Of a stretch of 64,000 bases of DNA, positions 55,915-64,000 are shown piece after piece. The translations under genes were made by a program, and so were the position numbers. The DNA is taken from contig NZ_CP036349.1 of the NCBI RefSeq assembly GCF_007753265.1, positions 4,187,363 to 4,251,362 of the forward strand. The letters run 5' to 3'. The notes under the pieces were generated by a model that made no database searches, had not been told where the DNA came from, and was given only the letters and a program-made list of their open reading frames with translations. Origin of the DNA: Botrimarina mediterranea (GTDB lineage: Bacteria; Planctomycetota; Planctomycetia; Pirellulales; Lacipirellulaceae). Each line of letters begins with the position of its first letter. Position 1 is the stretch's first letter.

Positions 55915-57105
55915 TTATTTCCGGCGATGCAGAACGGAGGTCGCCAGCAGTAAACCCGTGAACAAGGCGACGCCCGTCGGCTCGGGGACAGCGACCGCCG
56001 ACCCGGACGACGCCCCGTAGTTGTTCGACCAGACGGTGTAGTCACCCGAATCGATTACGCTGTTGTTGTTGCCATCGGCAGCAAGTTCGGTCGTTGAGTC
56101 CAGTGTGTCACGCCAGACGGTGTAGTCCGCGGCGTTGACCGAGCCGTCGCCGTTGTAGTCGCCATCGATGCCCGGCGCCGTGATGAAGAGGAACTCGTCA
56201 GGAGTGAGGGCGACATCGCTGATGCGCACCTCGTCGATGAGGGCGTCGGACCAGTCCGTAACTCCGTTGTTGAACATGCCACGACCGATCGAGAAGCCGG
56301 CCGGCTCAAAGATCGTGACCTCTCCGGGGCCGAGGGCGCCGGCGAAGTCTTCACCGGAGATAGCGTCCTTCAGCAAGTAGTCGCCCGTCTCGCCGGCCAC
56401 CCAAAGTTCGGCCGCGCTGTCGGTGAGCGTGAACGCTAGATGGACCCACTGGCCCGCGACCGCCGACTCACCCGAGGCAAGCGAATGGATATCGCCGTCG
56501 CCGTCGATCCATTCGATGAACAGTTGGTTGGGGATTGCATTCGGGAAGTCGTCGCCGCGCACCTTGATTTGCAACGGCGCGACCGGCGAATCGATCTCGC
56601 CTTCGGCGTCGCCAAGAGGCTTGCCATCGTGGCCGAACAGCGTTTGAAAGCCGCCAATCTCATTCATGTTGAAAGCCAACTCGACCGTCATCGCGGTGAA
56701 CAACTGGGTCTGAATCGGCTTGCCGGCGGTGTAGTTGTCGTCGTTGCGGCCGCCACCGTCCTCGGTCCCGACGGGGTTGGCGCCGAAGTCCAGCGACAGG
56801 TCGTTCGGCAGGCCGCTCCGCAGTGCTAGCGGTGATACGTTCGACGAGTAGGTCGCGGCAGTGAACGGAGCGTTCGCCGAGCTAAACGTCTGCATGTGGT
56901 TGCCGGCGCCCGACGAATCCAGCACGGTATTCGAGCCATCGGGCACGATCGATCCGGCCGGCCCTTCTTCGTGTCGCCAGTAGGCGGCCGTCGCCGCTTG
57001 ACTCTCGGCCGGCGGGATCGCCAGGAAAGGCGCAACGAGCACTAAGGGCAGCCGCGCGGCTCGATATCGATTGATGATCATTTGCCTGGATCGATGGTTT
57101 CGCAT
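55915..57105 (-). CDS. LamG-dockerin PEP-CTERM protein
   Basis: 396 residues; AGGA lies eight bases before the ATG. Signal peptide to about residue 37. A LamG module (AYWRHEEGPAGSIV, LDSSGAGNHMQTFSSAN, LFIEWIDGDGDIHSLASG, DEVRISDVALTPDEFLF) is followed by two dockerin-like calcium repeats (GDYNGDGSVNAADYTVWRDT and NNSVIDSGDYTVWSNNYG), and the sorting end VPEPTGVALFTGLLLATSV with HRRK. It differs from the preceding LamG gene mainly by the inserted dockerin-like part. Confidence 0.88.
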   Translation of the reverse strand: MRNHRSRQMIINRYRAARLPLVLVAPFLAIPPAESQAATAAYWRHEEGPAGSIVPDGSNTVLDSSGAGNHMQTFSSANAPFTAATYSSNVSPLALRSGLPNDLSLDFGANPVGTEDGGGRNDDNYTAGKPIQTQLFTAMTVELAFNMNEIGGFQTLFGHDGKPLGDAEGEIDSPVAPLQIKVRGDDFPNAIPNQLFIEWIDGDGDIHSLASGESAVAGQWVHLAFTLTDSAAELWVAGETGDYLLKDAISGEDFAGALGPGEVTIFEPAGFSIGRGMFNNGVTDWSDALIDEVRISDVALTPDEFLFITAPGIDGDYNGDGSVNAADYTVWRDTLDSTTELAADGNNNSVIDSGDYTVWSNNYGASSGSAVAVPEPTGVALFTGLLLATSVLHRRK

Positions 57106-57156
57106 GGTGGAGTTCCTGTAGGAGGAGTGTTTTGAGAAGCCGCCTAGTACTTATTT

Positions 57157-59793
57157 CTATTGATTGTTATCGCGATTCCGTGCGGTCGCTTGCGGACTGC
57201 CGAAAAGCAGCTCGGCGTTTTCGAGCTTTTTGGCGGATACACGCACCTCGTCGATGAGCCCGGCGTAGTCGCGCCCCATCCGACCTTCAACCGAGCCACG
57301 CCCGACCACCCAGGTGCCACGCCGCCAAAGCGGAGACGTATCGATCGATACCTTGACCGGATCGCTAGACCTGCCGTGCTCGTCAGCCACTTGGAGGGAG
57401 AGCTCGCCTTTCTCGCAAGTCACGGCGACATGTCGCCACTCACCCTCCACGACGTCGATGTCGCTCGTGAGTCGCACCTGTTCGCCAGACGGACTGAGCA
57501 GTTCGAAAACGATCGCCGGCGGGTTACCGAGGAGACCGAGCTGTAGCTGCGGCGTGATTGTCCCACCGACATCCTCTTCCTTGGCCAGGACAATCTGTTC
57601 CCGGTCAATGCTCTCCGGGCAGAAGCTGGCCTCGATCGTGAAGTCGCGGAGCGGGTAGCGGTCTAGCAAATCCATGTGCGTCAACGACTGCTCCGGATTC
57701 GTATACAAGTCCCGACTCGGAGCCGGCGCCTCGGGCGCCAAACGATCGTCGAGCGATTGACGATTCACAACGCCTGGGATCGATAGAGGCCGACTCGGGT
57801 GGGTGGTCGTGATCGCTGGCGCCGAAGCTTCGAAGAACGCATACAGGTGATTGTTGCGCCCCGAGAAGTCGTGGGCAGCAATAGCGCCCATCCGACTGCT
57901 AACGTTCGCCACTTGCTGATCAGGCTCTCCCGCTTCGAACCTCCACCACGCCAGCGCCGAAGCCGCAGCGCGAACCGCTGGCGGCTGCGTTGGGATAGCG
58001 GAATGCAGCGCCAAGTTCGCGCGACGCACTTCCATAACGTCTGGCTTAACGACCTCACGGTCGTACGTGATCAACCCGTTGACCTCGACCTCGACGTCCG
58101 TCAGCTGCGTGTACACCGCCGCGCTGAGGTGGGATTCGACCAATGGCCGCAGCCGCGCAATCAAGTCGCCGTACTCGTTGGTGAGCTGATCGGGCTTCTG
58201 GAAACTAAGGTAACCCCAGTTTTCCTTGTCCCGCCACGTATGCCCCTCCATCGGCAGGCCAAGGCCGCCAAACTCGCCGACCACCGCGGCGCGGTCCGGC
58301 TCAGCGGGGGGCGAACCGGGCCCCGGATAAAAGTGATCGTCATCGATATGCCCCGCGCCGAAATCGTTGCCGCCGCTCGCGGCGATGACGAGGCGGCTAG
58401 GATCGTACGCCTTTAACCAATCGGAAACCTCGACCGTGTCGAACTGGCCCCAACCCTCGTTGAAAGGAACCCAGGTGACGATGCAAGGAAAGTTATAGAG
58501 CGCATCGACCATCGCCTTGAGTTCAACTCGATACTGCTGAGCTGATTCCGCAGTTCGCGTGGTCTCCACGCCGTCCGCTGGCCACGGGGCGTGCTCTCCC
58601 CCGTTGGGCATGTCTTGCCACACCAACAGGCCCAGTCGGTCACACCAGTAGTACCACCGCGCTTGCTCAACCTTCACATGTTTACGCACCATGTTGAAGC
58701 CCAGTCGCTTCGCCTGCTTGAGGTCAAAGACCATCGCCTCTTCGGTGGGCGGTGTGTAAAGGCCGTCCGGCCAGTAGCCCTGATCGAGAGGACCATACTG
58801 AAACAGTGGCTCGCCATTGAACAACATCCGTACGTGGCCGTTGCGATCGGGTCCTAGTTCGATCGACCGAAAGCCGAAGTAACTGCTCACCCGATCAACG
58901 ATCTCACCGCTCTTCACCAGACGCACCTCGAGGTCGTAGAGAAAGGGATCGTCTGGCGACCAGGAATGGGGATCGGGGATCTCCAGCGTGAGAAGACTGC
59001 CAGATCGGCCGCTAGCCGACGCCACCACGTCCCCGTCAACCACAGCGCTCACCTCGATCTCCATCGAGTCGTCAACGCCGACCGCATCAACGACAACATC
59101 AACCACCGAATCCCTGAGGCGTGGGGTCGTCTTTAGGTTGCGGATCGCGGCTTGCGGCGTTGGCTCGAGCCATACCGTCTGCCAGATGCCGCTCACGGCC
59201 GTGTACCAAATCCCGTCAGGCTTAAGGTGCTGCTTGCCCTGCGGTTGGCTGCCCGAGTCGGTCGGGTCCTCAACGGCTACGACCAACACGTTGTTGGCGT
59301 TGGCATCCAAGGCTTCGGTGACGTCAAAGCTAAAGGGATCGAAGCCGCCGCGGTGTTCGCCGATCCGCTTGCCATTGAGCCACACCGCCGCGCCCCAATC
59401 GACGGCGCCAAAGTGCAGCAGCACGCGGCGCTCGCCCCAGGCAGCGGGGACGCGGAACTCGCGGCGGTACCACGCCTTCTGATCCGGCAGCAAAGGCTTC
59501 TCAACGCCGCTTAGCTGACTCTCGATCGGGTAAGGCGCAAGAATCTTGTCGGGGTACTCGCTGGGCTGTTGCTCAGCGGCGTCGAGGATGGCGAGGTCCC
59601 ATTCGCCGTTGAGATTGAGCCATTCGTCACGCACCATTTGCGGACGGGGGTATTCGGGCCAAGCGGTCTCGGCAGAAACCTCAGCCGCCCAGCGCGTCAC
59701 CAACTTCGGTGACGCGCCGCGCGTCGAAGAGACGACCGCTAGCGAGAGCACGAGCGTCAACGCGATTCGGGATGCAGGACTGTTGAGGATCAT
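57157..59793 (-). CDS. Glycoside hydrolase family 2 enzyme with C-terminal LamG
   Basis: 878 residues with a signal peptide (residues 1-26). Jelly-roll domain (WYRREFRVPAAWGERRVLLH, WLNGKRIGEHRGGFDPFSFD), an Ig-like sandwich, and the TIM barrel: LGFNMVRKHVKVEQARWYYW, acid/base Glu446 in VPFNEGWGQFD, nucleophile Glu507 in VVGEFGGLGLP. From about residue 625 a LamG-like module (WWRFEAGEPDQQVA, DEVRVSAKKLENAELLFG) is added. Family members are beta-galactosidases, glucuronidases or mannosidases; specificity cannot be fixed by eye. It is directly downstream of the FecR/ECF pair, so it is the likely main regulated enzyme. Confidence 0.9.
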   Translation of the reverse strand: MILNSPASRIALTLVLSLAVVSSTRGASPKLVTRWAAEVSAETAWPEYPRPQMVRDEWLNLNGEWDLAILDAAEQQPSEYPDKILAPYPIESQLSGVEKPLLPDQKAWYRREFRVPAAWGERRVLLHFGAVDWGAAVWLNGKRIGEHRGGFDPFSFDVTEALDANANNVLVVAVEDPTDSGSQPQGKQHLKPDGIWYTAVSGIWQTVWLEPTPQAAIRNLKTTPRLRDSVVDVVVDAVGVDDSMEIEVSAVVDGDVVASASGRSGSLLTLEIPDPHSWSPDDPFLYDLEVRLVKSGEIVDRVSSYFGFRSIELGPDRNGHVRMLFNGEPLFQYGPLDQGYWPDGLYTPPTEEAMVFDLKQAKRLGFNMVRKHVKVEQARWYYWCDRLGLLVWQDMPNGGEHAPWPADGVETTRTAESAQQYRVELKAMVDALYNFPCIVTWVPFNEGWGQFDTVEVSDWLKAYDPSRLVIAASGGNDFGAGHIDDDHFYPGPGSPPAEPDRAAVVGEFGGLGLPMEGHTWRDKENWGYLSFQKPDQLTNEYGDLIARLRPLVESHLSAAVYTQLTDVEVEVNGLITYDREVVKPDVMEVRRANLALHSAIPTQPPAVRAAASALAWWRFEAGEPDQQVANVSSRMGAIAAHDFSGRNNHLYAFFEASAPAITTTHPSRPLSIPGVVNRQSLDDRLAPEAPAPSRDLYTNPEQSLTHMDLLDRYPLRDFTIEASFCPESIDREQIVLAKEEDVGGTITPQLQLGLLGNPPAIVFELLSPSGEQVRLTSDIDVVEGEWRHVAVTCEKGELSLQVADEHGRSSDPVKVSIDTSPLWRRGTWVVGRGSVEGRMGRDYAGLIDEVRVSAKKLENAELLFGSPQATARNRDNNQ

Positions 59794-59827
59794 AGAAGAG
59801 GCAGCAGAACAAGATCGCAGAATGAGA

Positions 59828-61576
59828 CTATTGCGCCATCGGCGCCGCTAGCAGGATGACAGGGTCAAGCAGCACAAGACGATCGTAGATCGGTCCGTCG
59901 CCGCCATCGGTGGCGAAGAGCGTGAGATGACGGTCGCCTGCTTTGAGATCAGCGCCAAACACCACGTCGCCGTTCTCGCGGCAGAAACCGAGGCGTTCGT
60001 AACGCAGTTCGCCATCGACAAAGACCTGAAAACTGGTCTTCGCCTCCGGGTGAAACGGCAGCGAGACGTGAGACTTCTCTAGGTGCGCGAGCACGCCGCG
60101 GAACGCCTTGGGCGCGACGCCGAAGTGCTTTCGGATCGCGTCGAGGTCGATGGTCATTCCGACATTGGCGTGTAGACCGACAATCCCGTCGCGGACCCAC
60201 CGTGAACGGTCAAGCAGCGCCCGCTTAGTGCCGGCGCCCCAGAATCCCTCCGAGTCCGATTCCACGCTGCTCATCAACGGATCGGCCTGGCTGTCGAAGG
60301 GACGCCGCGCCCAGATCGGCCCCCACGAGCCTCCACTAAACTCCGGCGCTTCGACCGTAACGCCTTCGAGGTCCACAGGGATGGCGGCTCCGCCCGGCGC
60401 TGGCACGAAAACACTGTGCACCCAGGGATTGCCCGAAACCGCCGACACCAACCCCGTCGCCGGAGCCGCGCGAACGCCCTTGCGCTCGGACCACGGCAGA
60501 CTCGTCCACGTGCCTGTGTTGGGATCGATGGAACCTGCAAACCGGTACTCGTTAGGCGCGCTGCCGCACACGACGTCGACTAGGCTCAACTCGGTTGGCC
60601 CCAAGGCGCCCGGCCGCTGTCCTCGGAAATCGCGGTCCAGCCACGGGGGATCGCTCGATTGCTGGGGCGAGTCGAATCCGGCTTTATCCGCACGGATCGA
60701 CATGCCGGTCGTGAGCCGCACGGCTTCCATTTGCTCATGGTCGCATTGGACATCGACCTCGCCCTCGAAGACGACGACATTCGTTTCATCCGCCTCCACG
60801 ACAACACCGAAGGCGGTGCCGATATCGATGACGCGCGCGTTCGGCGTATTGACGACGAAGTTGCCCTCCTCAGAACGCCCGGTGAGACGTCCCTCAATCA
60901 GCAAGACCTCACCACGCCCGGTGATCTTCATGCGCGCCGGGCCGAACAGAACCGCGATGGCGTCCGATGCGAACTCTAACTTGGCGACGCCTCGCTTGAG
61001 TCGCAACTCGTCGCCAATCTGAAGCCTCAACAAGAAGTCGGCGACGCCCGAGCCAAGGGCCCAGTCGGCGTCGCTCGACATTGAAACGATGCGCGCCGCA
61101 AAGACCTCTGGCGCCACCGGCTCGGCGACATCCTCGGACGTAACCGGCGCCTCCGATGGCGATGACGCCGCCATCACAACGGGATCTGCGAGGGGCGCCT
61201 CGGGTCGTTGCGCTATGACAGCCAGGCCGCCTAGTACAAGAACCACCGCCGCAGCGGCAACCGAAGCCCCTCGCCACGCGCGAAAGCCGGGCGCCGACGA
61301 CGTCTCTTCGAGGGCCGTCCGTCGATCGAACGCGGAATCCGTAACGGGGGCGATGCGATCATGCACCTTACGATAAGCCCGGGCCGTTTGGTCCGTCTGG
61401 CTGGATGCGCCAGCCCGGCTGGCCAAGCTGAAGTGCATCTTCGTCAGCTCAAGGTAGCGACGTCGGCCTTGCTCGTCGCGCAGCAGCGAATTCAGACGCT
61501 GCCGCTTGGTCTCCTCAATCTCTCCGTCAAAGAGATCGCCGATCAGTTGATCCAATTCATCGTTCATTGGCGTCAT
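59828..61576 (-). CDS. FecR-domain anti-sigma-like protein with NPCBM-like C-terminus
   Basis: 582 residues from ATG 61576 (ATG 61567 is an alternative). A cytoplasmic N-terminus (DELDQLIGDLFDGEIEETKR) is like that of planctomycete anti-sigma proteins. One membrane helix (GASVAAAAVVLVLGGLAVIA, residues about 101-120) follows, then the FecR domain (IGDELRLKRGVAKLEFASDA, VNTPNARVIDIGTAFGVVVE, VVVFEGEVDVQ, residues about 180-290). The C-terminal part has GIVGLHANVGMTIDLDAIRK and SFQVFVDGELRYERLGFC, fitting an NPCBM-type glycan-binding domain. It probably holds the adjacent sigma factor and releases it on ligand binding. The gene lies 40 bases after the sigma gene. Confidence 0.85.
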   Translation of the reverse strand: MTPMNDELDQLIGDLFDGEIEETKRQRLNSLLRDEQGRRRYLELTKMHFSLASRAGASSQTDQTARAYRKVHDRIAPVTDSAFDRRTALEETSSAPGFRAWRGASVAAAAVVLVLGGLAVIAQRPEAPLADPVVMAASSPSEAPVTSEDVAEPVAPEVFAARIVSMSSDADWALGSGVADFLLRLQIGDELRLKRGVAKLEFASDAIAVLFGPARMKITGRGEVLLIEGRLTGRSEEGNFVVNTPNARVIDIGTAFGVVVEADETNVVVFEGEVDVQCDHEQMEAVRLTTGMSIRADKAGFDSPQQSSDPPWLDRDFRGQRPGALGPTELSLVDVVCGSAPNEYRFAGSIDPNTGTWTSLPWSERKGVRAAPATGLVSAVSGNPWVHSVFVPAPGGAAIPVDLEGVTVEAPEFSGGSWGPIWARRPFDSQADPLMSSVESDSEGFWGAGTKRALLDRSRWVRDGIVGLHANVGMTIDLDAIRKHFGVAPKAFRGVLAHLEKSHVSLPFHPEAKTSFQVFVDGELRYERLGFCRENGDVVFGADLKAGDRHLTLFATDGGDGPIYDRLVLLDPVILLAAPMAQ

Positions 61577-61616
61577 CTGCCATTCAAACCAATTACCCCG
61601 TGAGAGCCTCTCACCT

Positions 61617-62219
61617 TTACGCCCCAATCTCCGCCATCCGCTGCTGCACACAGCGAATCAAGGAAGATCGAATGCTCCTCAAGACTCTTTGCGCGTGACC
61701 CGCGGTGCGCTGCAACAGCTCCGCAACGAGATGCACGTCGCCGCCGGATTGGTACCGCGCCCGGACGATTTCGCGATCGGCGGGGGCGAGCTTCTGCAAA
61801 CAGATCTCCAGGGCTTCTCGCTCGAGCTCGATGTCGTTCAACTGCCGGATGGCTGTCGCTGCGAGCGATTCGAGCACGTCATCGTCGAAGGTTAGAACCC
61901 GCTTGCGTCGATTGACGCGGCGGTAATTGAGCACCTCGTACTGCGCGATTCGGGCGGCCCAAGCGAAGAAGTTCGTCGACAAATCGAAGTCGTCGAACTT
62001 CCGCCACAGGACGACGAGCGTGTCTTGGATGATCTCCTCGGCGTCCTGCCACGACGGCACCAGCGTGTGGACAAACGCCGAAATACGAGAATGGTTTTGT
62101 GCATGCAGCACCAGAAACAACTCCGCCCGGTCACGTTCGGCGTTCGCCGGGTCCGTTCGCTCGTCGTCCAGCCGGTCGGCTTCGTCTCCACGCATTGTTG
62201 ATGGTTGGATTGGGTCCAT
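61617..62219 (-). CDS. ECF-type RNA polymerase sigma factor (FecR-linked)
   Basis: 200 residues. Sigma region 2: LFLVLHAQNHSRISAFVHTL, WQDAEEIIQDTLVVLWRKFD, FDLSTNFFAWAARIAQYEVL, and region 4: LAPADREIVRARYQSGGDVH, LVAELLQRTAGHAQRVLRSI. The pattern is that of the Rhodopirellula/Verrucomicrobium sigma-70 family, which is routinely followed by a FecR-like gene. It is the first gene of the 62.2-49.8 kb minus-strand cluster, so it likely drives the sugar-degrading genes below. A start eight codons later is possible. Confidence 0.92.
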   Translation of the reverse strand: MDPIQPSTMRGDEADRLDDERTDPANAERDRAELFLVLHAQNHSRISAFVHTLVPSWQDAEEIIQDTLVVLWRKFDDFDLSTNFFAWAARIAQYEVLNYRRVNRRKRVLTFDDDVLESLAATAIRQLNDIELEREALEICLQKLAPADREIVRARYQSGGDVHLVAELLQRTAGHAQRVLRSIRSSLIRCVQQRMAEIGA

Positions 62220-62761
62220 CGAGGAAGAATCCGCCTATGCTTACTGCGACCCGAGTTCTCTGCGGACCGTTCGTGAACGGCACACTAGCTGACCCTGGAA
62301 GCCGATCTCGGGCCTCATCGGACCAGCAGGAGCACTGACAAAAGGAGAAGAGGTGGGTTGATCGAGAATCAGGAGTCCAGAAAGGGGCGACGCGCCGCGG
62401 ACTCTCCTATATAGAAGACAACCAGCCCCCTCCATTACGCGCGCGATTATCCGGAAGAATGGCCAGATTTCCGGATATCGGGGGGGATCCGTGGATCAGG
62501 ATCGCCAGCGACGCGATCTCGACCGAGAGTAGCGGATTGGACGCCCCCAGAAGGACTGGGCTTTCGTGGAGAGCCGCGAAACTCGAACTCCATCGGCGCC
62601 GCCACACCTTGCGCCCCGCTACTCCCGGTGAGGACAATTCCCCCCGGGGAGCTTGCTAGATCGTCCTTCCCTGCGCTCCCTAAAACCTCATGGATCACCA
62701 AGAGAGTCACAGAGACCGCTCTCCGTGACTTCCTCGGTGGCCCTAGGGTTACTCGATGGAC
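62220..62761. other. Intergenic region upstream of the ECF/FecR cluster
   Basis: About 540 bases. It should hold the promoter of the sigma operon (reading left). At 62448-62477 there is an inverted repeat, TTATCCGGAA and TTCCGGATAT around a 12-base spacer (9 of 10 positions pair), a possible operator. At 62706-62729 there is a likely terminator for the gene on the right. No coding sequence seen. Confidence 0.5.
62706..62729 (-). terminator. Candidate terminator after the oxidoreductase gene
   Basis: GTCACGGAGA-GCGG-TCTCTGTGAC on the minus strand pairs at nine of ten positions with a four-base loop, 33 bases after the stop codon. It is followed by TCTCTTGG, a weak T-tract, so intrinsic termination may be inefficient. 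Confidence 0.45.
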
Positions 62762-64000
62762 TCAGGTCGCGAACTCGAAACCCTTGCGGGGTTCGCGGCT
62801 CAGGAGGCCGTCGGCTTGCTCGTCGTTGACGAACCGTTCGCTCGCCGGGTCGAACGTCACCTTGCGGCCCAGCCGCATCGCGATGTTCGCCACGTGGCAG
62901 ACCGTCAGGTGCCGGTGGTGGGAGGCGACGTCGGAGATCGGCGTCTGGCGGCTCTTGACGCAGTCGATGAAGTTGCGGACGTGGTTCACGCCATCGGCGA
63001 GGCCGTTCTTCTCGGCCTGCTCCCGCGTCAGCCCGTTGTAGAGATCGCCGAAGGCCGAGTCGGGGAGCGGCTCGCCCTCCAGTTCCTCGACGGGCTTGCC
63101 CTTGAGCTTGCCGCGGTTGACGAAGAAGCGGCCCTTCTCGCACTCGAACATGATGCCGTTGTCGAAGTCCAACCGCTCGGAGCGGTCGACGATGTCGAGT
63201 TCGACCCCGTCCTCGAACTTGACGTTCAAATCGAAACCCGTCGCCGTGTTGAGGCGCGTCTCGTCAACGGGATAGCCGTCCTTGAACTCAACAGGGTGAT
63301 CGACACGCTTGGGGTCGATCGTAAAGCGGCCCATCGAGGCGTCGCTCTTGCCGAGGCCCCAGAGGGCGATGTCCACGTGGTGCGCGCCCCAGTCGGTGAG
63401 CTTGCCCCCGGCGTACTCGTACCACCAGCGGAAGTGGGCGTGTCCGCGGCTGTAAGGGAACTCGCTGCCGTACCCTCCCTGCGGGAGTTCGGACGCCGAG
63501 CGGAAGTCGGCCCACGGCGCCGGGCCGAGCCAGCGGTTCCAGTTCATGCCCGATGGCGGGGCGCATTTGGGGAGCGAGTCGCTGCTCGGCGCGCCTTGCA
63601 AGCCGCACGTGACGCGTTGCACCTTGCCGGCGCGCTCGGTGCGCGCCAGCGCCGCGGCGGTCTGGAACTGGTAGTTCGAACGCTGCTGCGTGCCGACGGC
63701 CATCACGCCCTTCGAGCGGCCGAGCGCGTCGAGCATCAGCTGGCCCTCGCCGACGTTGTGCGTCAGCGGCTTCTCGGAGTAGACGTCCTTGCCGGCTTGC
63801 AGCGCCTCGATGGCGATCTTCACGTGCCAGTGGTCGGGGGTCGCGATCACGACCGCGTCGATGTCGGGCCGGTCGAGGATGCGGCGGTAGTCTTCGTAGC
63901 GGTCCGGCGTTGGGGCCGCGACGCCGCGGCCCTCATAGACCGAGTGGAATTGGCGGACGGCGGCGTCGAGCTGGGCGCTGTCCACGTCGCACAGCGCGGC
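62762..64000 (-). CDS. Gfo/Idh/MocA-family oxidoreductase, 3' part
   Basis: About 412 residues are in the window; the frame is still open at base 64000 (ALCDVDSAQLDAAV), so the N-terminal Rossmann start and any Tat signal lie outside. Visible motifs: DIDAVVIATPDHWHVKIAIE (end of NAD-binding fold), AGKDVYSEKPLTHNVGEGQL with the EKP lysine, GTQQRSNYQFQTAAALART, and GGKLTDWGAHHVDIALWGLG with the catalytic-region histidines. This type, with DWGAHH, is very common in planctomycetes and acts on sugars or sugar derivatives. It is not clearly part of the ECF cluster downstream. Confidence 0.92.
   Translation of the reverse strand, partial: AALCDVDSAQLDAAVRQFHSVYEGRGVAAPTPDRYEDYRRILDRPDIDAVVIATPDHWHVKIAIEALQAGKDVYSEKPLTHNVGEGQLMLDALGRSKGVMAVGTQQRSNYQFQTAAALARTERAGKVQRVTCGLQGAPSSDSLPKCAPPSGMNWNRWLGPAPWADFRSASELPQGGYGSEFPYSRGHAHFRWWYEYAGGKLTDWGAHHVDIALWGLGKSDASMGRFTIDPKRVDHPVEFKDGYPVDETRLNTATGFDLNVKFEDGVELDIVDRSERLDFDNGIMFECEKGRFFVNRGKLKGKPVEELEGEPLPDSAFGDLYNGLTREQAEKNGLADGVNHVRNFIDCVKSRQTPISDVASHHRHLTVCHVANIAMRLGRKVTFDPASERFVNDEQADGLLSREPRKGFEFAT

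Overview
The window (about 58-60% GC by eye, with strong local swings) looks like a chromosomal piece of a planctomycete, most likely order Pirellulales. Supporting signs are several PEP-CTERM proteins, dockerin-like repeats of the type DYTVWRDSL, an LEPR-XLL-like N-terminus (LEQRTVLSG), a DUF1559 pseudopilin-like protein with an H-P-G-x8-D-G end, planctomycete-type ECF sigma factors beside a protein kinase or a FecR-like regulator, and a planctomycete-type exosortase. This placement is inferred from gene content, not from a marker gene.

Layout. 1-1281: a truncated Ser/Thr kinase and an ECF sigma factor. 1519-8085: an HTH regulator, a TolC-like outer-membrane protein, a FeeM/exosortase-type acyltransferase, small exported proteins, and a Wza-type polysaccharide export lipoprotein followed by a Cys/Trp-rich lipoprotein. 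8214-38748, all on the minus strand: a roughly 30-kb exopolysaccharide/exosortase locus. In transcription order it holds a NusG/LoaP-like elongation factor, a structured leader, exosortase, Wzc-like tyrosine autokinase, a giant TPR protein, EpsI, an initiating sugar transferase, a Wzy-like polymerase/ligase, a Wzm/Wzt ABC exporter, an FkbM methyltransferase, a sulfotransferase, eight further glycosyltransferases or likely glycosyltransferases, two hexapeptide acyltransferases, an EEP-family hydrolase and a deacetylase-like protein. Many genes overlap by four bases. GC changes abruptly inside two genes, which suggests cassette exchange.

39410-49536: an exported protein of unknown function and PEP-CTERM proteins surround a five-gene minus-strand cassette (VAO-family flavoprotein, O-methyltransferase, DevB/DevA/DevC-type exporter) that looks like tailoring and export of a small molecule or lipid. 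49851-62219: a carbohydrate-response cluster with ECF sigma factor, FecR-type anti-sigma with a C-terminal NPCBM-like domain, GH2 enzyme, two LamG PEP-CTERM proteins, DUF1559 protein, EF-hand lipoprotein and a PA14/GH43/dockerin/LamG protein. The last 1.2 kb hold the 3' part of a Gfo/Idh/MocA oxidoreductase.

Working model: the cell makes a sulfated, methylated and acylated surface polysaccharide, uses the exosortase to process PEP-CTERM proteins for placement in that matrix, and separately senses and degrades external glycans through the ECF/FecR cluster. I saw no tRNA, rRNA, CRISPR array, insertion sequence or integrase.
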